Shown: piece by piece, positions 21,726 through 33,143 of the stretch | Numbering within the stretch: position 1 is the first letter of the stretch | How the letters are laid out: each line of letters begins with the position of its first letter | Source of the DNA: Timema cristinae | Lineage: Eukaryota > Arthropoda > Insecta > Phasmatodea > Timematidae | Assembly (NCBI GenBank): GCA_039000515.1 | Contig: JBCFYV010000001.1 | Span: 49,658,184 to 49,722,183, forward strand | DNA: 64,000 bases | Direction of reading: 5' to 3' | The notes under the pieces: model-generated | What the model saw: only the letters and a program-made list of their open reading frames with translations | Databases searched by the model: none | What the model was told of the DNA's origin: nothing | Program-made: the position numbers and the translations under genes

Positions 21726-22400
21726 AGAGTACACCACCACCCTAATTCCCTGCAAAATAGGGTGAAAAGTTTTTGGTTGGTTCGTGGGGCTGAATTTGTA
21801 TGGTCCATGGAGTCGAAATAGTACTATAATGACATGTGGCCAAATAAAATAAGAAAACTAATACTATTTATTGTAATTGTTTTTAATGTTATAATTTCAA
21901 AAATAAATTACTTATCAGTCACGTGTTTATAAACTTATTATGCCTATACATCCCTTCTTGAATTATTGTTTTATTTATTTTTATGTATTTCATTTAAAGC
22001 TATAGACTTAAAGTAAACTGCTGGATTCTTTTCTTAAAACACACATAAACTGCAACAAAATTACATATTTTTTAAATTAGGCTCATTAATTTTGTTCCAT
22101 TTCTGAACCATCATATCAGCTCTCGAATCACAAACTAATTTAACTTTAGAACAGACACAACACATAATCCTCTGCCCGTTAATTTATAACGATTTTAAAG
22201 CGAACCTCAGTTTCATTAATTATATATTTTGACCAACCTATGAAATTTGGGATATTACAGTAGCACAGGGTAGTGTTTTGGCTGATTGAGAGGATTCTGA
22301 CCTGGGAACAAGCTTGGTTGTGTGAGGGCACTGGGAACAAGATATTTTTGAGTTGTGACTTGTAATGGAGACCATAGAGCTTTTAGAACTAAAATTGCGA
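21726..22400. other. Unassigned AT-rich sequence, possibly LTR-derived
   Basis: Lies just upstream of a primer-binding-site-like motif and a gag relic, so it may include a decayed LTR. No LTR boundary could be fixed. Confidence 0.25.
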
Positions 22401-22410
22401 GTATCTTAGA

Positions 22411-22431
22411 ATGGCGACGGGGATGGGATCA
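22411..22431 (+). other. Primer-binding-site-like motif
   Basis: TGGCGACGGGGATGGGATC begins with TGG and has the layout of a tRNA-3'-end complement, as used by LTR retrotransposons. It stands about 150 bp upstream of gag-like coding sequence. Confidence 0.4.
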
Positions 22432-22559
22432 TCTATCGTTTAATTCTGTGTTGAATAAAACCAGGGCTAGTAATTACTCGAGTTTACAGACTTACCAAGT
22501 GCACCTATCAGTTGGATTGATCCTAAGGAATTAATTTACACTGGCGTTCAAAATGTCTG

Positions 22560-22997
22560 ACAATGGATAAGCAGCACTATTGCCGTATTGAGGGAATTCC
22601 CTCTGAAAAATGATTGGTCTCTTTACAAACCTATGACGAAGAGTTTTTTCGGCGCTAACTGCCTCAAGAGTGAATTAAAACAGGGCCTATTTCTCACTAC
22701 TTTGGATGAAGATGATTTTAAATTAATGAAAAACTTAAGTGCACCAAAAAATTCAAAAGAGTTTAAATCTGATGCATTTGTTGATACATATTTTCTGACG
22801 GTGAGTCTGTTTTTGCTGCTAGATTTAAGTTTTTCGATGCTAGGGAAGAGCACCAAGAGAATATAAATGAGTGGCTGGCAATAATACGTGGATTGGCGGC
22901 GAATTGTGACTTTGACACCCAACTAGACTTCACTATAAAAAATAAATTAGTTTTGGAAGAGGTAAAGGGTCTTATTCGTGATATGATTTTTGAATAA
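22560..22997 (+). pseudogene. Relic of a Ty3/Gypsy-type retrotransposon gag
   Basis: The first reading frame (from about 22588) includes DWSLYKPMTKSFF and TTLDEDDFKLMKNLSAPKN. After a frame change near 22790-22803, a second frame continues with SVFAARFKFFDAREEH, INEWLAIIRGLAANCDF and LEEVKGLIRDMIFE, then TAA at 22995. The pattern of large hydrophobic residues, the ARFKFF..R..E.....WL..IRGLA..C.F core and the order match the Retrotrans_gag family. There is no protease, reverse transcriptase or zinc knuckle downstream, and the sequence then passes into an unrelated repeat, so this is a truncated, frameshifted copy. Confidence 0.7.
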
Positions 22998-24589
22998 AAG
23001 CTTTCAGTAAATATCTCCATTTTTAAAAAATGGAGTGAGAAAGTCCGTGCGGATTCCGTACCATTTATTTTTCTAATATTTGCAGAATAGTAAAAATCTG
23101 ATGCATTGTTAATCTATTTAGTCAAAATTTACACTATAATTCCCAATTTTTCCTCTGCCAATGACATAACGCTCATTAAAATTATGTAGATATTAATGAG
23201 ATATCTCTTTAGTCATATTCCCTTCACAACGCTTACAACCTCAACTATACTGAAACAAAAATAAATTGTTTCGAGTGGAACTTAATGTTTAAAAAAAAAA
23301 ATCCTGTCATCTTTTGTTGGAAGACTTTACCATGAGCACCACATTTAGGGGCTTCATGTTAGTCCAGTTTTGCCCTCAAGACATCACAAATGTTGTCATC
23401 CAGTATAATGAAGACTATTATTGTCAGACATCACAAATGCTGTCAAGATTTTCTTTGTGACATTACGGAAATGAAACAATTTCTTAAAATAGGTTTTATA
23501 AAGCTGTAATATTTTTCTGAAATATTGGATGTCAAACGGGAAACTTTATTACATTTTATATTTATTATTTTTTGGTCATTAAATCATAGCTATATGTTTG
23601 AGAAAAGATTTTTTATCAGGGAATAGTCTTATTGTAGGATAATTTGTATTTTCATTTAATTGAACTCATGAGGACATTGATATGAATATGCTATAAACTT
23701 ATAGCATAAACATAATCACTCATAAGTTACTTTTTATGTATAGGAAGTAATTTATTATGTTACTTTATTTTTATTTATTTTTAATATGATCTCGTATGAT
23801 AAATTTTCAAAGAAGTTTATAAACGAGAATAATGAACTATTTCGCACAAAAAAAAAGTATGAATGTAACATTTTAAATTTAAATTAACCTTAAATTTTTC
23901 ACTATATTTACGTCACTTGGTAATTCAAATTTAACCAAAGTTGTCGAAAAGTTTTTATATCAATGATTAAAGTTAAAAATAAGGGATGCTTTTCCAAACT
24001 CAAATCAAAATAATTTCCCTTTATATTCAATCACATTTTTATTTAATAAATATTATATAAAAAAAATATATTAAATATTTATATAAAAATACAATTATAC
24101 ATACATATAGGCCGATATATGAACATTTAGAGAGCTCTACCTGACTTAACAGACAAAAAATAATTCATTCAAAAACGGATTATACATTTTTGGTTAAATT
24201 TCTTTTATTTGTATATGCTGCATAGAAATAATTGTTGGTTTGAGCGTACTTTCCTAATTTTAAAAGATGAAGGCCATAATATTTATTTATTATATGAAAA
24301 TGTACAATGATTTAATTCATTTAAGTTTTTATCATTGATATTGATAGTAGGTATTTATAAATATATCTGTCTTAAAAAGCTACCCCATTGATAAAGTTGT
24401 AAATTTATAAACAAGTAATTTATTTGAGAAAATAAAAATTTGGGCAGATTTTATTATATATGTTTTGTGCTGGGTTTTTAAAAATAAAGAAACAATCTAT
24501 GAACTCTCATATGGTGTTGCTTTCTTAGGAAACTTTTGAAAGGGAATGCAGAAAATGCCATTTTTTTTTGCAGTTTTTTTAGCTAATTT
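22998..24589. other. AT-rich unassigned sequence
   Basis: The first 75 bp share AATATCTCCATTTTT..GAGTGAGAAAGTCCGTGCGG with 7980-8075. At 23380-23455, CAGACATCACAAATGCTGTC-like segments repeat twice. Otherwise nothing is recognised. Confidence 0.4.
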
Positions 24590-24905
24590 TTTTTCCCCAA
24601 CTTAAATCAATATTTCTCTAGTAGCAATGTTTAGTTTAATTTTCTACACACGATGACAACAGTTGTTTAATATCTGTCAAGAGCATAGCAGCAATAGACT
24701 ACAAACTTTTTAAATGAAGAGAAATAGTTGTCATTAAATTCCAGGACATTCTTGACAGTTATTCAACAACTATTGTCATCTTCTGAACAGAATTAATCTC
24801 CATTATTGTACTGAAGCAATATTTTATTTATTTTGGCCAAAACATGTTTTGCTATTAAAAAAAACTGCAAAACCACTGGCATTTTCTAACGTTCCTTACA
24901 TCTCA
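24590..24905. mobile_element. Palindromic MITE family M2 (copy)
   Basis: TTTCCCCAACTTAAATCAAT at the left, ACAACAGTTGTTTAATATCT and its inverse ACAGTTATTCAACAACTATT inside, and TACTGAAGCAATATTTTATT + TATTTTGGCCAAAA at the right. AAACTGCAAA/TTTGCAGTTT flank both sides, extending the inverted repeat. Confidence 0.7.
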
Positions 24906-25439
24906 ACCTTAAGTGGGCTTCTTAGGTAAGCGAGAAATTGCCGTGAAGACATTCAGCTCTAACGAAATATTTCCAAAATAAAGCCGAATGATTCCAATAG
25001 GGCTCTTTTTATTTATCATCCCTATAGTTTTAATTATATTACTATAAATAAAAATATAAAATGTGACACTAGCTCATTTTAAACACATTTTTAAATCAGA
25101 ATTCTGGATCTGCGAGTACTAGTCTTGATGGAAAAGGGCTCTATATATTAGCCTTTCTCTAAAAAAATACACTATGTTATGTATAGGTCCATAGCAACAA
25201 ATTTTAAAATATATGAAAACTATCAGCAAGCTTTCCTCTTTACCTTGAGAACCCATAATAAGTTTTGTAGTTTTATTTTCCCTCTTTTATTATTGTCATG
25301 ACAATGAGTGGTACAGGTGAAGAGCGAAAAGGAGTTTAAGTTTAGACAGAATAGAGAAGTAGTTCCAGAAAATAACACAGACCATTGTATTTCAACTTGT
25401 GTGATCTAACAGCGATTGATACTTCCTCACTGACAGGCA
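24906..25439. other. Unassigned AT-rich sequence
   Basis: No feature recognised. Confidence 0.4.
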
Positions 25440-25765
25440 CTGCCTTAAAATGAATATATTTTCAGGTTTTATAACAATTTTTGTTGTTGTCTAAAATAAA
25501 TTATCTATTTCTTCAGTAGATACTTTAAGCTAATTTTTGTAAATATAGTAATCTCAACAGTTGTTGAATACTTTTGACTATCATTTGAGTAGATTTTGGA
25601 CATAACCTTTGTAAATTAAGGATAAAAAGTCTTGGTCAAATTCTACAATTCTCCTGACAGACATTCAACAACTTTTGAGATTAGCAAGTGCTTTAAATGT
25701 ATCTACTCGAGAAATAGTTTTTATTATTTTGTAATCAAATTTTTTTAATCATAAAAACCACAAAA
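25440..25765. mobile_element. Palindromic MITE family M2 (diverged copy)
   Basis: TCTCAACAGTTGTTGAATAC and later GACAGACATTCAACAACTTT are the mirrored central modules of the family. The ends are eroded. Confidence 0.5.
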
Positions 25766-27600
25766 ATACTCTTCTTAAGTCATGTTACCCAAGACATATT
25801 TTACGACCGGTCCTACACATTACTCAGTTTGTTGCATGTTTACTTACTGAGCAAGGGTGTTAGGGTCGATCCTGGCATGGCCGAAAAATGTATCATTGGT
25901 GGAATGTGGGTTTCCCCCCTTCCCAGTGATGAGTTGGCGATTGGGGGGCTGGGTGTTGTGTTAATTCTATATTTAACTTAGTTTATAAGTTTTGTTCTGA
26001 TATAATATGTTGGTTCAAAAAGTGCATATTAAATACATGGAATAATATTTACTCTGTTTGGTTGAAAAAAGGTTTCTTGTTATAAAAATTGTAAAAATAT
26101 GGACTTTAATTCGAATTTCCTTCCACCCCACCTTAACATAAGTTATATAAGCTGTAAATAAATAAAGAAAAGTGGTAATAAATAAACCAAGGAACAGTAA
26201 AGGGTTGATAAAACGACTGTTTTATTCTCTAGTTAATGGGGGAGGGTCCAATACGACTGGTTCCAGAGAAAAAAACTGGAGGGGGGATTCCGAGATATCG
26301 TTCCCTTATAATTTATTGTGTCAGGGAGACCCGACAGTGGTTTAAATCTATGTTTGGTCGATGGCAGCGCGGTAGTGGCACGGCCTGGTACTCATCTGAT
26401 CCCACAAACCCCCACCCTCTTTACTACCTTAGGGGGGAAGGGAGGTAAACACTATAATTTAATAGTGATGGGAACATTTCGACCTATGTCTGGTGACATT
26501 ATTTTTACTAAAGTTTTTTTTTCCCATCCCCCGCCCTTTTTTTGGACTTACCTAATGCTAGGGTTTGAAGGGTTAGACATTCTGAGTGAAGGCCGTCCCT
26601 GACTTTGGGCGGTCATACTCGGAGCTTCATAACAGTAGAGGAAATAGATTGAAAACCCCTATTTATTGCGGTTGATGTCTTCACTTAAAACTCAGATATA
26701 AATGCTTGTATACTGTTTTTTGCTAACATATTTTTTGGTAATTTCTTTGAAGACCTTAAAACTGTTCCCATAAACAAATGTGTTCCTTTATTAAAATAAG
26801 ACTTAGTGAGAATTTCATCCGCAATTTTTAAAGGTCACGTGAAACTGTAGAAATATAGCTTGCTGGATATGATAGATATAAGATCATTCAAATGAGTGGT
26901 ACCTACATCTGCCTGGAGGGACCATGAAAAACCTATAAGGAGGATGTTAGCTGTCATGAGGAGAAACAAGATTAGGAATGAAGTTATCCGGGAAAGAGTG
27001 GGGGAGTACTGAAATAAGAAGAGAGGAGCAATAACAGAAAGTGTGCAAGAGAAGAATGGAAGAAATTAAAGGAGAAACAGTGATGGAAGGGTAGAGGAAG
27101 ATGGAGGCATTTTACTAAACTTACCCGGCCACAGGCTGGAAACAGTTGATGGTGGTGATGAATGAATATGATCATAATAAATAATTTTAATATCCAGTTG
27201 GAAATTGTGATTCTTGTGTAAGTCAAAGGATGGTGGTAAATGGTTCATTTTACAAATCTCAAGCTCGGGGACTGGGGGGAATTAAAGTGCCGTGCCTGTG
27301 TGCACGAGTGTTACCTAAGAAACCATGAGACATACAACACTTTCCTCTATAAAATAAGATAATCTTAGGAAGTAAAAACTCATTACACAAACGCTAAGGG
27401 AAAACGATATCTTACATGAGACATACAGAAATTATCGTGGAATTTTTTTCTTGGGATACGCGAAAGTACTGAACAAAATTACTCTGCTCTTGTAATAGAT
27501 CAAGAAACAAATAGTGAAACTCCCTGTAAAACACCCTTTTTTCCATTAATTTCACCCCTCCCCCACCGTAACCGAGTGACCAAACCTGGCAGTGACAGTT
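25766..27600. other. Unassigned sequence
   Basis: A possible pol III B-box remnant (GGGTCGATCCTGGC) sits at 25862. The stretch 26236-26600 is G-rich with overlapping open frames of 70 and 94 codons. These lack domains and a clear splice pair, so I do not call a gene. Confidence 0.3.
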
Positions 27601-27617
27601 TAACTCTTGCACGTGTG

Positions 27618-27618
<1 letters not shown>

Positions 27619-27670
<52 letters not shown>
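27619..27670. repeat. (TG)n microsatellite
   Basis: About 26 TG units. The His/Thr-rich open frames across it on the minus strand (27412-27756, 27500-27682) come from this tract. Confidence 0.95.
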
Positions 27671-27671
<1 letters not shown>

Positions 27672-27821
27672 TAGTATCGCATGCCAGGGTGCCGATACGC
27701 CCTATGATAGGGGAACTTGAAGACCCCTCATGACGATTACAGAAGAGCCCCAACAATTACTCTCCACCTCCCTCACACACGATCGTCATTCAGAGGACAC
27801 CCGCGTACACTCGACAGTAAC

Positions 27822-28685
27822 AAAACATGAGACCACGAGATATAAGAAGAGTCACAAAACAAGAGAGACCACGAGATATAAGAACAGTCACAAAACATGA
27901 GACCACGAGATATAAGAACAGTCACAAAACATGAGAGACCACGAGATATAAGAACAGTCACAAAACATGAGAACACGAGATATAAGAACAGTCACAAAAC
28001 ATGAGACCACGAGATATAAGAACAGTCACAAAACATGAGACCACGATATATAAAACAGTCACAAAACATGAGAACACGAGATATAATAACAGTCACAAAA
28101 CATGAGAGACCACGAGATATAAGAACAGTCACAAAACATGAGAGACCACGAGGTATAAGAACAGTCACAATACATGAGAGACCACGAGATATAAGAACAG
28201 TCACAAAACATGAGAGACCACGAGATATAAGAACAGTCACAAAACATGAGACCACGAGATATAAGAACAGTCACAAAACAAGAGAGACCACGAGATATAA
28301 GAACAGTCACAAAACATGAGAGACCACGAGATATAAGAACAGTCACAAAATATGAGATACTACGAGATATAAGAACAGTAACAAAACATGAGAGATCACT
28401 AGATATAAGAACAGTCACAAAACATGAGACCACGAGATATAAGAACAGTCACAAAACATGAGAGACCACAAGGTATAAGAACAGACACAATACATGAGAG
28501 ACCACGAGATATAAGAACAGTCACAAAACATGAGAGACCACGAGATATAAGAACAGTCACAAAACATGAGACCACGAGATATAATAACAGTCACAAAACA
28601 TGAGAGACCACGAGATATAAGAACAGTCACAAAACATGAGAGACCACGAGATATAAGAACAGTCACAAAACATGAGAGACCGAGA
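27822..28685. repeat. Minisatellite, 34/36-bp units, about 25 copies
   Basis: Unit ATATAAGAACAGTCACAAAA plus CATGAGACCACGAG (34 bp) or CATGAGAGACCACGAG (36 bp). The two lengths differ by one GA dinucleotide and are intermixed, so open frames change phase along the array. Several opposite-strand open frames (27773-28666) are artefacts. Confidence 0.95.
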
Positions 28686-29415
28686 GATCTATTTTAACTT
28701 TCAGCCTTTAATCTGTTTTATTCAAACTCACCTTGGTCTTCCCCCTCCACCCTCTCAGTAGATAACATAAATGTAATTTTTCTATATTACATTAACTGAT
28801 TTTTCTAAAAGTACCGCTGGTCAATGAACTTAAATATTGACTAAGGGTGCGTACTTCAGTCTTAAATTTTTACTCCTAAATATATTGAAAACTTGACAAC
28901 GCCTTAGACCACAAGAGCACTTGTGCCGGTAGTTCCAAAACCAAGAAACTCTAAAAAGCTGTATCTTTATTTACATATTTTTTTGAAAACAGAGTGTGTA
29001 GCTCAGGGTATATGTTTTTTTAAATCTTATATAAAACACGAGGTTAATGACTTAAAACATTTGATAACCAGTTTGTGATGTTAAAAAGGTGGTAAATAAT
29101 AAATCACTTTCACTGATTGTAGTAGTGATTCGTTTCTATTGATATACATCACTAAGGAGAAATTTCTCCTTTAATCCACTCTACTACCAAAAAAATGTCA
29201 CAATGCAGTTAACTTCACTCGGGCACTTGCGGCAAGAGTTCAAATGTGCGTTCACATGACCGATTTACTTATTTTAAATCAAGTTGACCACTTACTTTAT
29301 ACCACCATAAGTAAATCAAGTAACATGAATGTAATAACTAATAAACCCTCTTAATTAATGAACCTTCTTGAAAACTGGGTGGCGATATTGACGCCTGTCT
29401 TATTGTTAACTACAC
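28686..29415. other. Unassigned sequence
   Basis: No gene or repeat recognised. Confidence 0.4.
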
Positions 29416-29644
29416 TAGGCCCATGGCTTCTTTGGTGTTGACTGACAGCTCACAGCTGACAACTGACGGCTTTGGAAAGTTACCAGACCAAATTATGTAT
29501 CCCTACGCCGAACCATATAATCCGCAAAAACATGTGTTTAACAGCTGTCACTTCTAACAGTCAAAATTTAGGTATATACCTAAATGTTGACTGTCAAAAG
29601 TCAACTGTGAGCTGTCAGTCAGCACCAAAGAAGCCATGGGGCTA
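29416..29644. mobile_element. MITE, 225 bp, TA target site
   Basis: Ends GGCCCATGGCTTCTTTGGTG.. and ..CACCAAAGAAGCCATGGGGC are inverted repeats of at least 40 bp with about three mismatches. TA flanks both sides (29416-29417 and 29643-29644), as in Tc1/mariner-type elements. The interior has a perfect 20-bp palindrome ATTTAGGTATATACCTAAAT at 29566-29585. The open frame 29472-29666 is spurious. Confidence 0.85.
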
Positions 29645-29779
29645 CTGTAGCTCCCTTAATTGGTAGTAGTATGTGTCCCGCGCATCTTCACTGTAACACT
29701 TGTAGTATAATCTACCATTTACAGGCGCTCACCATTTTGTATCTTTTAATAATATTTAATTACGATTTTATTGCCCGTT

Positions 29780-29900
29780 CCGGTGAGTACATGATATCGC
29801 TATAGTCTAGTCTGGTTTGTTAGTGTCGGAAAGGTTGTGGCTTTGAATCCTGATCGGGTGTTCTGAGATGTTCTTTCCTAGATACAAAATAAATATATTT
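29780..29900 (+). mobile_element. tRNA-related SINE fragment
   Basis: GTCTAGTCTGGTTTGTTAGT, then GCTTTGAATCCTGATCGGGT (B box) and GTTCTGAGATGTTCTTTCCT. Belongs with the copies near 36830 and 39195. Confidence 0.5.
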
Positions 29901-30104
29901 ACTTTTTTAAATAGTAATTTTTTTTATCATGTCCGAGTCTAAATATTCGTTCGGAATCCCAAATGTTCAAATATAGGGCAGGAGTGAGAAACGTACAGTT
30001 TATAGGATATGTACTCACATTTGGTAAATTTTAATAAATCAAAATATAACTTTTTAAAAAAAACGCTCGTGTCTTATGAAATTTGGGCTATCTTTGTACT
30101 TGCA

Positions 30105-30275
30105 CTAACCGAGTAGAGATGAGTAAAATTGAACTAATAGGAAAATTACCCACATTAGAACAATATAAATAGGGAGATTACGTAAGCAAAATAGCACCAG
30201 TACCTTATTTTGGGATTCAAACTCCTACCTCTTCATCACCAGTAAACTGGTTTGGATTAGATTGACACTAGTAAA
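30105..30275 (-). mobile_element. Decayed tRNA-related SINE
   Basis: Minus strand: AATCCAAACCAGTTTACTGG, AGGAGTTTGAATCCCAAAAT (B box), then body remnants to TTAGTGCAAGTACAAAG. Confidence 0.5.
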
Positions 30276-30333
30276 TCATCATTAAAAACACTCCTACACA
30301 TGAAGTTTAAATAGTGTAACACTATTGAATTTA

Positions 30334-30352
30334 TCGACCCGCGTTGGGCGTC
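30334..30352 (-). other. LTR-element primer-binding-site-like motif
   Basis: The minus strand reads CGACGCCCAACGCGGGTCG directly after an LTR-like end (..GTGTTTCAAT). Related in sequence to the motif inside the 88-bp minisatellite unit. Confidence 0.4.
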
Positions 30353-30355
30353 GAT

Positions 30356-30860
30356 TGAAACACTACGGATTAGTTCCCTGATATAATAATGCTGTGATGA
30401 TGTTTAGGTTGTCTATAGCTCCGTAGTCGAGCACTAATTAAATCGGTATAATTAATGTAAGAAAGAGAAGTGTTGATGGCTGTTTATTCACACACGGTTT
30501 ATTTAAATGACATCTGTTAATTACTTATACATACTCCAATTAAATACTTTATATCAATGCACACTTGTGATATTAATGTAAGTTATTTTATACTGTGTTA
30601 GACTGTAACTGCCAGTGTGTGGCTCTGACTGACTTGTGCGTGGGGGATGGATGCCTGTCTGTGGCTGTTTGTGTGTCGCTGTTTGGGAATGCCTGGCTGA
30701 TACGCACAAACGATTTATATATGACATACCCCTTGCATCTTTCTCCCTTCGTCAACAGAGTAAAAACTAACTAATAGAAAGAGTCCTGGCGACAGGTGTT
30801 GTGAAAGCTAGCTTCTTATTGGTATAGGGAATTGGCGTCTTTGCCAAATACTGCGTAGTT
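30356..30860 (-). mobile_element. Probable solo or truncated LTR, minus strand
   Basis: On the minus strand a TATA box (TATATAAAT, 30713-30722) is followed after about 210 bp by two AATAAA signals (30498-30503 and 30483-30488). The unit ends ..GTGTTTCA with a primer-binding-like motif next to it. This is the U3-R-U5 order of an LTR. The outer (plus-right) boundary is uncertain. There is no coding region, because the internal part is cut short by a SINE at 30275. Confidence 0.45.
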
Positions 30861-31353
30861 ATTCCTTTAACAGGAAGAATGGTATACAAAATATATTTTA
30901 CTGGTAAAATCCTTTTCAATTATTTCTGAAAAGCGCGTGTTTCTTCATGGATGAATCATAAAAAGATAATCTACATATATTACTTTAAAGAAAAATTACC
31001 TTCATCCATGACTTTTTATATATTTTAGATTGATCCAAACCAATATCATTACAATAGTATTGGTTACGCCCATATGATTACAATATGATATAAACTTGTT
31101 TCCTAACAACGATCAGAGGAAAGCAGTTTAAAGAATGGGTCAGCAAATAAAAAATAAGTTCAGTAGAAACAGAGCTATAGTCTGATGTTCATAGAAAGCC
31201 TGTTATTTGGAAACTGGAAACTCGAGGTGCAACAATGGCGGAAATAAAATATTATAACACATCCTAAACCTGTTTAGTTAATAATGTACAAAGAAATAAT
31301 ACAGTAATCCATCCATAAGGGAGCTTTAGACATGATTGTTTCGAATTGACTTT
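30861..31353. other. Unassigned AT-rich sequence
   Basis: May contain the outer part of the LTR. No gene seen. Confidence 0.3.
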
Positions 31354-31354
31354 A

Positions 31355-31401
<47 letters not shown>

Positions 31402-31663
31402 GCACCGCGTCTTATACCCTTCGGGTTATACGCACTTACGCTAATGTGTAATGGTAGGGTGATTGTGAGATGAAATGAGGACCTACAGTTTAACGTGGAA
31501 TCCGAACCACGGTGGAGGCCTGGCATTCCCCACATTCACAAGAGGTCTTGTCAGAGGTGAAGGAAGGGTTTGGTAATCAGATAAATCTGTGCCGGGACCG
31601 AGGATTGAACCCCGGCCGCCAGCTTAGAAGTCTAACACCTTACCCCTAGATCGCCAGGTCACC
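31354..31663 (-). mobile_element. SINE family A, full length (copy A4)
   Basis: Plus strand begins with (TAT)n of about 45 bp, then AGCACCGCGTCTTATACCC, and ends GATCGCCAGGTCACC. The long trinucleotide tract is the expanded 3' tail. The frame 31326-31535 is antisense to it and reads poly-Asn through the tail. Confidence 0.85.
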
Positions 31664-31679
31664 CTTCTTCTTCTTCTAC

Positions 31680-33143
31680 AAAGAGTCTATCTGTCTGTCT
31701 GTCGTCGTGAGCAATGTGCGATATCTACCGCACGCCGAAGTCTGAAAGTATGTACTAACTTGTATACCTCAAAACAGGAATTTTAAAATATTTATTTGAT
31801 TATATTTAATCAATTAAAAACCTAAAAAATGAAGATATCATTAACGCAGAGATAGATTTAGTGTTCTACATACAGTTGTGCGATGCGGGCTCTGGTAGAT
31901 CCTGTACAAAAATGTTTGCACATGAAATCAGATTTTTTAATATATTTTTACTCTACTAAGTTTTTTACTTTGTACAATTTTTAAAAACTTTTTACCCTTT
32001 TGACATTCTAGCCCTTTTAGACATTTTTGTAATTTTCCCCCTTTTTCCCTCACCACCCTTTATTGTTGATTTTAGTTACCTTTTAACCACCTTTAAAAAC
32101 TCGATTAGATTTACTTTTTACCCTCTTGCCCTTTTGAAACTTTTTACCCTTTTCACCCTAAATGATTTCTCTCGGGATAAACCAGGTACTTGAAGTTGGG
32201 GATGTAGGGGACGTGAGAAAAGGCTGGTGTTTTTGAATTTTTAATAGCAAAAACATTTTTTGGCCAAAATAAATAAAATTAGCTTCAGTATATTATTATT
32301 ATTAGCACCGCGTCTTACTACCCGTTCGGGTTATACGCACTTACGCTAATATGTAATGGTAGGGTGATTGTGAGATGAAATGGAGGACCTACAGTTTAAC
32401 GTGGAATCAGAACCACGGTGGCGGCCTGGCATTCCCCAGCTTCAGTATAGACACAACGTTTGATCTTATTCACATGGCAATATCAACGTTCTGGAATATC
32501 TGTAATGAGCAAAGCGGCTTTGGATGACGAACTTTTTAAATGAAGAGAAAATGGCGAAAATGTCAAAAAGTTCAAAAGATGTAAAATATAACATATAAGG
32601 GAAAAGGTTTGAAAGGGTGAAAAGGGAAAAAATAAAATTTAATAAAAATAAAATGGCTATAAAGATTAAAAGGTGTAGAAGAAATTAAAAAGGGTTGAAA
32701 GGGTAAAAATTGTCGAGATGGTCACAAAGGGTAAAATAGAAAAAAATTGGAAAAGTGGTGAAAATATTAACGGGGTTAAAACGTTAAACGGGGCAAAAAG
32801 TGTAAATGGAGTAAAAAGGTTAAATGGGGCGTAAAGGATAAATGGTAAAGATTCGGTAAAAAAAAGGCTAAAACAAATTTGATTTGATTTAATTACAACC
32901 TTTTTACACTTTTTACACCTTTTTAACAATTTTACTCCCATTACCCTATACTAACACACCTTTGCACTTTTTTCCTTTATTGGTCTTTTAAACTTTTTAC
33001 CATTTTAATTATTTTTATTCTTTTTACGTTTAAAAATAGGTTTACTTTTACCTTTATAGCCCTTTTTTGCACTTTTTAATCTTTTTACATTTCTTACCCT
33101 AATATATTTTTCTTGGGAAACGCCGGGTACTTATATGCTAGTA
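31680..33143. mobile_element. Helitron-like composite with alternating CTTTTTACCC tracts
   Basis: Starts near TCTATCTGTCTGTCTGTCG. Degenerate tracts of CTTTTTACCC type (about 31955-32160), AAAGGGTAAA type (32520-32870) and CTTTTTACCC type again (32895-33110) alternate in strand. It ends GGGAAACGCCGGGTACTTATATGCTAG before T, resembling a Helitron 3' hairpin plus CTAG terminus. A second, similar end (CTCGGGATAAACCAGGTACT) is at 32172. Nested inside are an M2 fragment (32190-32560) and a family A SINE. No Rep/helicase coding sequence. Confidence 0.4.
32293..32437 (-). mobile_element. SINE family A, 5'-truncated (copy A5)
   Basis: Only the 3' half is present: plus strand ATTATTATTAGCACCGCGTC through CCACGGTGGCGGCCTGGCAT, stopping at TTCCCC. 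A perfect 12-bp duplication AGCTTCAGTATA flanks it (32281-32292 and 32438-32449). Truncation with a perfect duplication is typical of incomplete target-primed reverse transcription. Confidence 0.9.

Noticed and set aside
27412..27756. 114-codon minus-strand frame with a His/Thr run
   Set aside because: The run is the (TG)n microsatellite.
27773..28666. Several opposed frames of 70-124 codons
   Set aside because: They come from the 34/36-bp minisatellite.
27822..28685. CRISPR-like array (repeats of 34-36 bp)
   Set aside because: Units are contiguous with no unique spacers, and the context is a eukaryotic genome.
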